Source of the DNA: Chitinophagaceae bacterium | GTDB lineage: Bacteria; Bacteroidota; Bacteroidia; Chitinophagales; Chitinophagaceae | Length of the DNA: 55,898 nt | Direction: 5' to 3' | Assembly (NCBI GenBank): GCA_009885535.1 | Contig: VFKL01000014.1 | Coordinates: 1-55,898 of the forward strand | Translations under genes and position numbers: made by a program | The notes under the pieces: model-generated | What the model was told of the DNA's origin: nothing | What the model saw: the letters and a program-made list of their open reading frames with translations, nothing else | Databases searched by the model: none | Shown here: positions 45,651 through 53,726 of the stretch, piece by piece | Position numbering within the stretch: position 1 is the stretch's first letter | Layout of the letters: every line of letters begins with the position of its first letter

Positions 45651-46071
45651 ACTTGTATTTCCAGAAAATATTATTCATACACTAACCATACCCGTTAGGA
45701 TTACCGATGTCAACTATGGCAACCATCTTGGAAACGACGCATTGGTCAGCATTTTACATGAAGCAAGGGTTCATTGGCTAACTTCTTTAAATTATACAGA
45801 ACTCAATATTGAAGAAAAAAGCATCATCATGAATGAGTTGGTGGTGAATTATTTAAAAGAAATGTTTTACGGTGATGTTATTAAAATCGAATTGAGTGTG
45901 GGAGATATAACCGCATTAGGTTTTGAACTCTATTATAGGTTGAGCGTTAATAAAAATGGAGAAAATTCAAATTCCGCGATTGCAAAAACTGGATTGATTT
46001 TTTTTGATTACACGGCAAAAAAAACAACTAGCATTCCTGACGTTTTTTTAGAAAAAATAAAAGCCAATTAA
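45637..46071 (+). CDS. 4HBT-type acyl-CoA thioesterase
   Basis: A 144-residue hotdog-fold thioesterase. The segment RITDVNYGNHLGNDALVSIL corresponds to the family active-site helix, with Asp in ITDVNYGNH as the likely catalytic acid. The helix HEARVHWLTSL and strands with ELVVNYLKEMFYGDV follow the YbgC/FcbC pattern. The natural acyl substrate is not known from sequence. It starts inside the rdgB coding end. It is convergent with aroE, 17 bases between stops. Confidence 0.85.
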   Translation: MARIKLVFPENIIHTLTIPVRITDVNYGNHLGNDALVSILHEARVHWLTSLNYTELNIEEKSIIMNELVVNYLKEMFYGDVIKIELSVGDITALGFELYYRLSVNKNGENSNSAIAKTGLIFFDYTAKKTTSIPDVFLEKIKAN

Positions 46072-46088
46072 TTTAAAAGCAGCTTATA

Positions 46089-46820
46089 TTACTGATTCCA
46101 AATCTCCCAATTGGCTTCAGCTTGTAAGAGCAACATTTCATACCCATTTTTTGTTTGGGCTCCTGCAGCTTTTCCTTTTTGTAAAAACAATGTTTCATCT
46201 GGGTTATAAATCAAATCAAACAAAAGATGATTTTCATTTAAAAATTGGTAAGGGATTTCTGGGAAATTGTCAATTTGTGGAGACATTCCTAAAGGAGTTG
46301 TATTTACAATGATGCTATATTCAGTACAAATCAATTCATCGATTTGTTGATATTGAATAAAAGGATGTTTACCTGTTCTACTAACCACTAAATACTCAAT
46401 GCCCAATTTTTTAAAAACAAATTGTATGGCTTTCGATCCGCCTCCGGTACCTAATATCAAAGCTTTTTTATGATGGGGTTTCAAAATTGGCTTGATGGAA
46501 TTTTCAAAACCAATCACATCTGTATTGTACCCTGTGGTGATGCCAGATGCGATTTTTATACAATTTACTGCACCTATTTCAGATGCAACATCATCAATAC
46601 TTGTAAGAAAATTAGTTACAGATTCCTTGTACGGAATAGTTACGGCTAATCCTTTCAAATCACTGTGTTCACTTATTAATTTTGGAAAGTTTGAGATATC
46701 TGTAAGTGGAAACAATTCAAAAAAGCAATCATTTAAGTTTTCGGTTTTGAATTTATTATTGAAAAACTGTTTAGAAAACGAATGACCAAGTGGAAATCCA
46801 AACAAACCGAATCGATTCAT
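46089..46820 (-). CDS. aroE: Shikimate dehydrogenase
   Basis: A 243-residue NADPH enzyme reducing 3-dehydroshikimate in aromatic amino acid synthesis. The substrate-site motif FGLFGFPLGHSFSKQFF, catalytic Lys in AVTIPYKES, NTDVIGFENS, the glycine-rich GTGGGSKAIQFVFKKLG and NTTPLGMSP are all present. It is somewhat shorter than typical (about 270). It starts two bases after the stop of the upstream ComA-family gene, so translation is coupled. Confidence 0.93.
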   Translation of the reverse strand: MNRFGLFGFPLGHSFSKQFFNNKFKTENLNDCFFELFPLTDISNFPKLISEHSDLKGLAVTIPYKESVTNFLTSIDDVASEIGAVNCIKIASGITTGYNTDVIGFENSIKPILKPHHKKALILGTGGGSKAIQFVFKKLGIEYLVVSRTGKHPFIQYQQIDELICTEYSIIVNTTPLGMSPQIDNFPEIPYQFLNENHLLFDLIYNPDETLFLQKGKAAGAQTKNGYEMLLLQAEANWEIWNQ

Positions 46821-46822
46821 AA

Positions 46823-47587
46823 TTATTTTTTATCGAGATAAAGTTCGAAGGTGTCTCCTCTTAAACCGATACGCATGGCTTCCAACGCGATTGTTTCTGA
46901 AGGTGCTATATTTCCAAGGTTAACATTACAGCCAATAAGTTCTAAAAAGTATAATTGTTGTGCTTTTTGTGGTGCTTCCCAAAGTATTTTTTCTGCGGGT
47001 ATTTGAGTTAATATTTCTTGAACCAATCCTTCTCTAACTTCTCCAGAACCTCGATAAATGCCTACGTTCCCAGCCTCACGTGCTTCGGCAATTACATAAG
47101 CAGAACCTGCACTCAATTCTGCACGCATTAATTCAATCCATTTATATGGTGGAATAATATGAGCGGCATCTTTACTGCCTACTTCACTTAGTACCACACC
47201 ATGTTTTGATAATTTTTCAATATAACCACATTTTTCTGCATGAGGAATAGTAATTGAACCATCGCTAACTTCCATATAGCTCACACCAAACTCTTTGCAA
47301 ACTGAAATATAATCTTCAAATTGATTTCTTATTAAAAATGCTTCGAAAAGTGTACCACCAAAATAAACAGGCATATCATATTCGCGATAAACAGCCAATT
47401 TTTCTTTTAAATTAGGGGTTACAAATGCAGTTCCAAATCCCAATTTTACAACGTCGATATGTGGATGGCCAACACTCATTAAATTTCTCGCCTCTTCTAT
47501 GCTTAAACCTTTATCCATGACCATTGTAATACCATTTGCTCTTGGCTTAATTGTCCTTTCTGGAATTTGAGTTAAATTAAAATTCAT
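46823..47587 (-). CDS. Phosphosulfolactate synthase (ComA) family TIM-barrel protein
   Basis: A 254-residue protein of the ComA family, whose archaeal members add sulfite to phosphoenolpyruvate to make phosphosulfolactate, the first step to coenzyme M. Recognisable segments are PRANGITMVMDKGLS, DVVKLGFGTAFV, MPVYFGGTLFEAF, VSYMEVSDGSI, EVGSKDAAHI and EAREAGNVGIYRGSGEVR. Coenzyme M synthesis is not expected in Bacteroidota. The ComA-type protein here may make a sulfonated product (for example for sulfonolipids) or may act on another substrate. It sits between a TPR gene and aroE in one transcription unit. Confidence 0.85.
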   Translation of the reverse strand: MNFNLTQIPERTIKPRANGITMVMDKGLSIEEARNLMSVGHPHIDVVKLGFGTAFVTPNLKEKLAVYREYDMPVYFGGTLFEAFLIRNQFEDYISVCKEFGVSYMEVSDGSITIPHAEKCGYIEKLSKHGVVLSEVGSKDAAHIIPPYKWIELMRAELSAGSAYVIAEAREAGNVGIYRGSGEVREGLVQEILTQIPAEKILWEAPQKAQQLYFLELIGCNVNLGNIAPSETIALEAMRIGLRGDTFELYLDKK

Positions 47588-47644
47588 TATTCTTATATTT
47601 TCCGCAAATATATCTAATCAAATTTAAAGTTCTTTAAATGAAAA

Positions 47645-49066
47645 TCAATGTTTACGGATTTTTGATGACTTATACTTTGCAATCAAATCAACTACCGATT
47701 GATTTCTTAAAATTGATGGATTAATTTCAATGAATTGTTTTAATAATTTGGGCTTTAATTTTAAGGCATTTTCAAGCTGAATTAATGCTTCTTTAGGTTG
47801 TGCATTTGCAAAATAAAACGCAGCTTTGTAATATAAAAATATGGGTTTCGAATCTGTATTTTCAAATGCAATCAATGCGTATTCTATACCCTCTTCATAT
47901 AATTCTGCTTGGTATAAACAGTTTAATAATTCAATCCAACCAGCTATTTGCTTGGGCCTCACACGAACTACATTTCCAAAATAAGTAATCGCTTCATCGT
48001 AATTTTCAATTTCGAAATAACATTTGCCTAATGCTAGATTATAATCCGGTTGCATCAAATGTTGATTTAACGCATTTTGTAGAGATTTAATTGCATTTTT
48101 CCAAATACCCTCATTCATGTATGTACATGCAATTTTATAGTGAAGGTGCGAATCATTTGTATCAAAATGGCAAGCTTTTTTGTAATAAAATCTCGCTTGT
48201 GAATGATTATTTAATTTGTCGTATGAATGCCCAATCGCTTCAAATATTACAGATTCTGGCATGGATAACATAAGTACTTTTTCTAAGCACTCTATCGCCT
48301 CTTTGTATTTTTTTAATCGCATGAAAGCATCGCCCATATTGCGATAGGCAAAATCAAATTTTTCATTTATAGCAACTACAAATTGATATGCATCTATTGC
48401 TTTTTCATAAAGTTTCAAACCTTGATAAGCAGCACCCAAATTAAACCAACCCAATTCACTGTAAGGATTTTTTTCAATCAACTCTTTGTGAATAGTTACA
48501 CTTTCTTCATTTCTGTTGGTAAAATCACTCCAAAAACAAATTTTATATAACGCTTCTTCGTTTTCACAATCTTGCTCAATAATCATTTTCAAGCAATCAA
48601 ACACTTTTTCAAAATTTTCATAATCATCATAAACATCCGAAAGTTCAAAAAGAAGTTCAATTTTTTCTTGACCTTCAAACAAGCTTAATGCAGTTTCTAA
48701 AACCTCTGCAGCCAATTCCTGTTGGTCTGTTGCCAATAGCGCATCTGTTTTAATAATGTAAATGGAAATCTCATTGGGATTTAATAATTCTGCTATTTCA
48801 AGCGCTTCTAAAGTTTCTTCATATCTCCTCAAAGTCAATAATACATCTGATTTCATTAAAATCAATGTTGAAGAATAAGGAAATTGGTCTACTGCTATAA
48901 TCGCTGCATCCAATGCATCTCCCTGATTATCTTGATTTAAAAAATATTCTACAATTTGTTCAAATTCATCTTCTTCTATAAATGAAAACGTTTTACCTTG
49001 TTTGAGTTTCATATATTTTTGCAATAATGCTCTAAACTCACTTTTATCTTGTCTGAATGGATTCAT
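47645..49066 (-). CDS. TPR-repeat protein
   Basis: A 473-residue soluble protein almost entirely of tetratricopeptide helices, with no signal peptide. Repeats are visible around 75-105 (YEETLEALEIAELLNPNEIS), 205-275 (NPYSELGWFNLGAAYQGLKL; FAYRNMGDAFMRLKKYKEAI) and on to 440 (ALIQLENALKLKPKL). About ten repeats can be counted loosely. It should act as a protein-interaction scaffold. It is first in the operon with the ComA-family gene (57 bases apart) and aroE. Partners unknown. Confidence 0.85.
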   Translation of the reverse strand: MNPFRQDKSEFRALLQKYMKLKQGKTFSFIEEDEFEQIVEYFLNQDNQGDALDAAIIAVDQFPYSSTLILMKSDVLLTLRRYEETLEALEIAELLNPNEISIYIIKTDALLATDQQELAAEVLETALSLFEGQEKIELLFELSDVYDDYENFEKVFDCLKMIIEQDCENEEALYKICFWSDFTNRNEESVTIHKELIEKNPYSELGWFNLGAAYQGLKLYEKAIDAYQFVVAINEKFDFAYRNMGDAFMRLKKYKEAIECLEKVLMLSMPESVIFEAIGHSYDKLNNHSQARFYYKKACHFDTNDSHLHYKIACTYMNEGIWKNAIKSLQNALNQHLMQPDYNLALGKCYFEIENYDEAITYFGNVVRVRPKQIAGWIELLNCLYQAELYEEGIEYALIAFENTDSKPIFLYYKAAFYFANAQPKEALIQLENALKLKPKLLKQFIEINPSILRNQSVVDLIAKYKSSKIRKH

Positions 49067-49233
49067 GCTCAGTAGGTTTTATGTTCTTTACCCAATTTAA
49101 TCATTTAAAACTATTCTCCAATCACCAATTTTAGAATTATTTTTTTCTTTACAATAAAATAAAATTAAAGAAATTGAGCAAAATGCTTTTTTTTAATAAA
49201 ATTTATGTATATATTTGAATTGACCTTTTAAAA

Positions 49234-49584
49234 ATGAAACAAACTTTTAAAATATTATTGATCACATTCTTGGTTTGCGGAAATGTACTTTCTTCATTCG
49301 CAGATAGAGGTTTGAGAAAAAAATCAAGAAATCATATTTCCTTAAACATCAATACTGAACACGGTTTTAAGACTAATGTTTCACTTAATTTGAAGACTGG
49401 TTTGAAATACAAAGGATTGTTATTAACCGGTACAGAATCTGACAATTTTTCCAATACCAGCTTCTTGAAATATTATCAAAAAGGGAACACTTTATATATT
49501 CTCCCTCCTAAACAAAAAATTCTTTCAACAGAACTGAAACAGGGTTACACCGGTTTAAAATTAGTTATTACGGCTAAAAATTAA
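49234..49584 (+). CDS. Small secreted protein, function unknown
   Basis: A 116-residue protein with a signal peptide (residues 1-24, KILLITFLVCGNVLSSFA) and a basic, strand-rich mature part (RGLRKKSRNHISLNINTE; LLLTGTESDNF; NTLYILPPKQKIL). I do not recognise a family. A TATATTTG box matching TAnnTTTG lies at 49210-49217, 17 bases before the ATG. It is convergent with the next gene, with stops 4 bases apart. Likely periplasmic or surface-exposed. Confidence 0.7.
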   Translation: MKQTFKILLITFLVCGNVLSSFADRGLRKKSRNHISLNINTEHGFKTNVSLNLKTGLKYKGLLLTGTESDNFSNTSFLKYYQKGNTLYILPPKQKILSTELKQGYTGLKLVITAKN

Positions 49585-49588
49585 TGTT

Positions 49589-50245
49589 CTATTTTTTCTG
49601 ATACTTTTTTGCATCTTCATAATTCATTACCCTGTAATTTTTGGGGGCTATTTCAAACAAATTTGATGCAACATTATCGTAGTTGATTTCTGATAATGTA
49701 TATGTAAACATATTTCCTTTACTTTCTCTTTCTATTACTATGGGTAATCCTTTTAATTCAGGAAATGCTAAAGCGTAATCCTGATTCGTTATGTTTGTAT
49801 TGCGATCGAAATATACAGTTATTATTTCCCCAGAAGCTAGTTTTGAACTTGCTTTATAACAATCAAAGCCCGATATTTTTTTCTTTTCAGATGTTACGTT
49901 AAATTTTAATTGCTGAAATGTTGCATGATGCGTCATCCATTCCGCTGTATTTAAATTGATTAATAATTTTTGGCCGCTGTAGGATTTTGCTATGTACCCG
50001 TTTTCTTTTTTGGCATCATAAACAGCCGATTCAATTCCCATTGATGTAATTAAATCTGATCGACTTGACATTCCTTTTATATAAATGATGTACTGATTAG
50101 ATGATGTATTTATAGCTGATTTCGTAGACCCTGAATTTCTAATTTCAACTTTGTATTTCAAAGTAGCTTCAGTAATTGTTTTTTGTGCCTCATTTTTCCC
50201 AAATGAAAAGACAAAAAAGAAAAGAAAAAAGATGTATTTTATCAT
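49589..50245 (-). CDS. Secreted GLPGLI/DUF4412-like protein, function unknown
   Basis: A 218-residue protein with a signal peptide (1-20, IFFLFFFVFSFGKNEAQ). The mature part begins AT(L)KYKVEIRN and contains KGMSSRSDLITSMG, KKISGFDCYKASSKLASG, and FPELKGLPIVIERESKGN followed by EINYDNVASNLFEIAPKNY. This matches the pattern of periplasmic DUF4412/GLPGLI-type or LolA-like lipid-binding families in Bacteroidota, but exact membership is uncertain. It lies downstream of yidC, 105 bases away, with a terminator between, so it has its own promoter. Confidence 0.7.
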   Translation of the reverse strand: MIKYIFFLFFFVFSFGKNEAQKTITEATLKYKVEIRNSGSTKSAINTSSNQYIIYIKGMSSRSDLITSMGIESAVYDAKKENGYIAKSYSGQKLLINLNTAEWMTHHATFQQLKFNVTSEKKKISGFDCYKASSKLASGEIITVYFDRNTNITNQDYALAFPELKGLPIVIERESKGNMFTYTLSEINYDNVASNLFEIAPKNYRVMNYEDAKKYQKK

Positions 50246-50296
50246 TAAATTTTTTTACAATTAAAGATAATTAAAATCACCAATAAATGTAAAAAC

Positions 50297-50330
50297 AAAA
50301 AAACCGTTCTTTGATTTTGAACGGTTTTTT
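50297..50330 (-). terminator. Rho-independent terminator after yidC
   Basis: On the minus strand AAAACCGTTC pairs with GAACGGTTTT around a 9-base loop and is followed by five T and then AAAAACATTTA. It lies about 25-50 bases beyond the yidC stop. Confidence 0.85.
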
Positions 50331-50350
50331 ATGTAAGATTAACGAATCAT

Positions 50351-52180
50351 TTATTTTTTTGCAGACTTTTGTTTCATGTCTTGTATTTTCTTCTGCGTTT
50401 CCTGCATAGATTCTATACGCTCCTGCATTTTAGATTTCTTAACTGGCTTTTTACGATTTTCAGAAATTTGCAACATGATTTTGTCGTGGTCTATGATATA
50501 TTTTTGAATAACAATTTGCAACAACAAAGTAATCGTATTTGAAATGGTATAATACCAAGTTAATGCAGATGGCAATTTATTGAATACACCCAACAACATC
50601 ACTGGAAATATGTAAGGCATATATTTCATCAGCGGATTACTGTTGTCTTGCATATTACTCATACTATAAATAGAAATCAATAAACTTGTGATTACTGCTG
50701 TTATGGTAAACAAACTAACATGGTCGCCATAAAATGGAATGGAGAAAGGCAATGTAGCAATTGAATCATATTGAGCTAAATCCTTTGCCCATAAAAATTC
50801 TTTTCCGCGGAGATCAATATTGGATTGAAAGAAATAATAAAGCGACATGAAAATTGGAATTTGCAATAATGCGGGTAAACATCCACCTAATGGACTAACG
50901 CCTGCACTTTTCCAAAGTTTCATTTGTTCCACCCCAAAAGTTTGTTGATCATCTTTATATTTTTCTTTTAATGCATCAACTTCTGGTTTTAATACTTTCA
51001 TTTTAGCACCACTCAAATAACTTTTGTATAAAATAGGCGATGTAATTAATCTGATTAATAAAGTAATGAGTAAAATAACAATGCCCATATTCATGACGTG
51101 TTGCTGTATAAAATCAAAAACAGGCAATAAGAAATATCGATTAATATATTTTACAAAAGAGAATATGCCGCTACCGTAAGGTACCACACACTCTAAATCA
51201 TTTTTATATTGCTTTAGAATATTATAATCACTTGGACCAAAATAAAGTTGTAATGGAACAGATACATTTTCTTGATTTGCAAATGTGTAAGAAGCATTTG
51301 TATTTACCCTTGTTAGATATTTGTCTGCAGTATCTGTAGGTATTTTCCAATCATATTTTACATCCGAAAACTTGTTTTTTGCGATTAATGCTGAAATGAA
51401 AAATTGTTGTTTGATACAAATCCAATTTGCATTTTTAATTTCTTTTTCACCACCTTCCCCAATGTAATCAAAGTCAAATTCATTTTCTGCGGAATGACAA
51501 ATATGGGTTTGCGTTAATTCGTATTCGTTATCTTTTTCAATGGCGGGTGTTTCATTTTGCCAGTTAAATCCGATACGATTGTTAGTTAGTATTTTGCTTA
51601 CGCCATCAATATTCAAATTAAAATCTAAAAGATAACTATTGGGTTGTAAAATATATTGATGCACAATTTTTCTACCATTAGAATCATTGGCTTCAAAAGT
51701 TAAAACAGCAGACAGGTCTGATTTTTTTTCTACTGCTGAAGCTTTAAAATATACTTTATTGATGTCTGAAGTTTTATTTTCGCCAGAATTAATTTTGTAG
51801 TTGAATGTATTGAATTGAGCTTCATTTAAAACTACAGGTGCGCCATTGGCTTTTTTAAACTTTTTTAAAAGAACGGATTGTGGTTGACCGCCTTTATTTG
51901 AAAATTTTATGGATAAAACTTCATTTTCTAAAATGGTAAATGATGCTGTTTCTGACAATTTAAACCCTTTAGTTACTATAGAAGCTGAATCGATTGTTTT
52001 AGTTTCAACAACTGGCTGAATCTCTTTTGCTTTTAGTTTTATTAAGTTATCAATTGAATCTTTAACACGCTTTTTTTCACCTTCAAAAGCAAGCTGATCT
52101 TTACTGTTAAAATAAAACATAGCAATCAGCAAAGCTCCGATTAATACAAAACCCCAAATTGTATTTTTATCTGTTCCCAT
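50351..52180 (-). CDS. yidC: Membrane protein insertase YidC
   Basis: A 609-residue insertase for integral inner-membrane proteins. The start is set at the ATG at 52178-52180 (MGTDKNTIWGFVLIGALLIAMFYF), which gives the signal-anchor at once; a longer frame to 52324 would translate a repeat element. The periplasmic beta-domain spans about 100-350. The core has FVKYINRYFLLPVFDFIQ, the region VILLITLLIRLITSPILYKS with the conserved Arg, KWLKSAGVSPLGGCLPALLQ-like (KSAGVSPLGGCLPALLQIPI) and QKYIIDHDKI near the end. C-terminal tail is Lys-rich (RNA/ribosome binding). Confidence 0.95.
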   Translation of the reverse strand: MGTDKNTIWGFVLIGALLIAMFYFNSKDQLAFEGEKKRVKDSIDNLIKLKAKEIQPVVETKTIDSASIVTKGFKLSETASFTILENEVLSIKFSNKGGQPQSVLLKKFKKANGAPVVLNEAQFNTFNYKINSGENKTSDINKVYFKASAVEKKSDLSAVLTFEANDSNGRKIVHQYILQPNSYLLDFNLNIDGVSKILTNNRIGFNWQNETPAIEKDNEYELTQTHICHSAENEFDFDYIGEGGEKEIKNANWICIKQQFFISALIAKNKFSDVKYDWKIPTDTADKYLTRVNTNASYTFANQENVSVPLQLYFGPSDYNILKQYKNDLECVVPYGSGIFSFVKYINRYFLLPVFDFIQQHVMNMGIVILLITLLIRLITSPILYKSYLSGAKMKVLKPEVDALKEKYKDDQQTFGVEQMKLWKSAGVSPLGGCLPALLQIPIFMSLYYFFQSNIDLRGKEFLWAKDLAQYDSIATLPFSIPFYGDHVSLFTITAVITSLLISIYSMSNMQDNSNPLMKYMPYIFPVMLLGVFNKLPSALTWYYTISNTITLLLQIVIQKYIIDHDKIMLQISENRKKPVKKSKMQERIESMQETQKKIQDMKQKSAKK

Positions 52181-52199
52181 TTTAATTTTTTTTTGTAAA

Positions 52200-52222
52200 G
52201 TTAAACAAACGCTTTGTTTAAC
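52200..52222 (-). other. Perfect palindrome in the yidC leader
   Basis: GTTAAACAAA and TTTGTTTAAC at 52200-52209 and 52213-52222 form 10-base arms around CGC, 20 bases upstream of the yidC ATG, overlapping one end of the adjacent repeat. It could be a leader hairpin or a dimeric protein-binding site. Confidence 0.5.
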
Positions 52223-52398
52223 CCAGATTTTGCAGTTGTAATCTATTACAAGAAAAAAATGCTGCAAATACAAGCGTTTGCTTGACTTTTTGATCTTACC
52301 ATATTTCAATATGCTATCGACCAAAAAATCGGCTCAAACACTCGTCTTTATTGCCTTTTATCCTTTCATGACGATTCCAACTGAAAAATCTGGGTTTA
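52217..52398. repeat. MITE-like element with terminal inverted repeats, copy 2 (short form)
   Basis: A 182-base element between rplY and yidC. Its ends, 52217-52238 and 52378-52398, are nearly perfect inverted repeats (AACCCAGATTTT[G/T]CAGTTG). Read on the minus strand it carries the same blocks as the copy at 7613-7880. No open frame of note, except that the yidC frame continues through it and should not be included in the protein. Confidence 0.8.
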
Positions 52399-52418
52399 AG
52401 CTATTAATTCGTAACTGA

Positions 52419-52450
52419 AAAAAAAGCCCTTGAAAACAAGGGCTTTTTTT
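52419..52450 (-). terminator. Rho-independent terminator after rplY
   Basis: On the minus strand AAAAAAAGCCCTTG pairs with CAAGGGCTTTTT around TTTT, followed by T-rich sequence. It lies 17 bases past the rplY stop and separates rplY from the repeat and yidC. Confidence 0.88.
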
Positions 52451-52466
52451 GAAATTTTCTTGAAAA

Positions 52467-53060
52467 TTATTTCTTTCCTTTTGCAGCTTTTGGAGTAGCC
52501 GCTTCTTCTTGTTTCAACGCACGAGTCATGGCAATTGTAGCAATAGGAATTCTTGGAGAGTTCATTACTTCCATATTGTCTGCAATGATATTTTCAACAC
52601 GTAAGTTTTCATTTAATTGAAGATTTGACAAGTCTACCTCGATAAATTCTTTCAAATATTTCGGATAGGTTTTTACTTTAATTGCCTTCATTTTAGTTAC
52701 TAGTTTACCACCGGCTTTAACCCCAGCAGGTGTACCCAAGTATTTTAATGGCAACGTTGCGATTACTTTTTTATCTTCAACCAACTCAAGAAAATCAACG
52801 TGCAATAACTCGTCAGTTACTTTGTGAAATTGTAAATCTTTAAGAATGCAACGATAAGATTTTCCTTCAACGGTAATGTCAGCCAACATAAATTCTGGCG
52901 TGTATACGATTGATTTAAATGCGGTTGAAAGGGCTGCGAAATTTACTTCTGTGTTACCACCGTAAATTACACCTGGTACAAGCTTCTGAGAGCGAAGTTG
53001 GCGGGTGGCTTTTTTTCCGCTTTCGGTCCTCAGTTGACCTTCGATTGTAATTGTTTTCAT
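52467..53060 (-). CDS. rplY: 50S ribosomal protein L25 (CTC type)
   Basis: A 197-residue L25/CTC protein binding 5S rRNA. The L25 domain spans about 1-95 with RTESGKKATRQLRSQKLVPG and VIYGG, and the TL5/CTC C-terminal domain spans about 95-190 with PKYLKEFIEVDLSNL. The C-terminus is Ala/Lys-rich. Length matches the long form common in Bacteroidota. It lies 109 bases downstream of rimM. A TAACTTCG sequence (one mismatch to TAnnTTTG) is about 25 bases before its start. Confidence 0.94.
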   Translation of the reverse strand: MKTITIEGQLRTESGKKATRQLRSQKLVPGVIYGGNTEVNFAALSTAFKSIVYTPEFMLADITVEGKSYRCILKDLQFHKVTDELLHVDFLELVEDKKVIATLPLKYLGTPAGVKAGGKLVTKMKAIKVKTYPKYLKEFIEVDLSNLQLNENLRVENIIADNMEVMNSPRIPIATIAMTRALKQEEAATPKAAKGKK

Positions 53061-53169
53061 TATAATTATTTTTTTTGTGAGGCGCGAAGTTAATGAAATG
53101 ATTCTAAGCGTGGAAAATTTAGTCGTTTTTTTTTCACTTTTACTTAAAATAAGGGGGAGATTATAGGTA

Positions 53170-53685
53170 TTATGCGTAAATATCCAACAAGCCTTCTGGA
53201 ATTTCTACATAAACTTTTCGATTTTTTTTATCGATTTTTTTCAAACTTGCTTCATGTATTGGTATCAGCGCTTCGTTTCCGTTATATAAAATGGTGCATA
53301 AAATCTGATGCGGTTGTTCTATAACTTCTATAATTTCTCCCAGATCGGTCTCTCCATCTATCATTGAGTATCCCAAAAAAGCGATTGGCGAACTAGATGC
53401 TGTGTGTTGATTAAAATCTGATTCCAATAACCATATTTCTTTTGGTGTAAGCCTTCTTGCTGATTCTTTAGTATCTATTCCTTCAATTTTTATCCAAGTT
53501 TCATCATTTGTTTTTGCTGTTGCTTTTTCAATAAAATAAGGCATGAAATTGCCCGGTTGCTCTTCGATAAAAAGCGCTTTTACCTCTTTTAAAGCTGACT
53601 TTTTTCCCAAACTATGTTGTAATACCAAATCTCCATTTAATCCATGACTGGCTACAAACTTTCCTATTTTAAAATATTGTGACAT
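53170..53685 (-). CDS. rimM: 16S rRNA processing protein RimM
   Basis: A 171-residue ribosome maturation factor that binds S19 and the 30S head. The N-terminal RimM barrel (about 1-90) opens IGKFVASHGLNGDLVLQHS and includes TWIKIEGIDTKESARRL. The PRC-barrel (about 95-171) has FLGYSMIDGETDLGEIIEVI and LIPIHEASLKKIDKKNRKV. All parts intact. The usual partners rpsP and trmD are not next to it; a surface-protein gene lies upstream (41-base gap) and rplY downstream. Confidence 0.93.
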   Translation of the reverse strand: MSQYFKIGKFVASHGLNGDLVLQHSLGKKSALKEVKALFIEEQPGNFMPYFIEKATAKTNDETWIKIEGIDTKESARRLTPKEIWLLESDFNQHTASSSPIAFLGYSMIDGETDLGEIIEVIEQPHQILCTILYNGNEALIPIHEASLKKIDKKNRKVYVEIPEGLLDIYA

Positions 53686-53726
53686 GATAGAATTTGAAAA
53701 TAATATGGATTAGTTTTTCTTAGCTT

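Noticed and set aside
52181-52324. 48-residue N-terminal extension of YidC
   Set aside because: It translates the TIR repeat and a palindrome; the signal anchor follows directly after the ATG at 52180.
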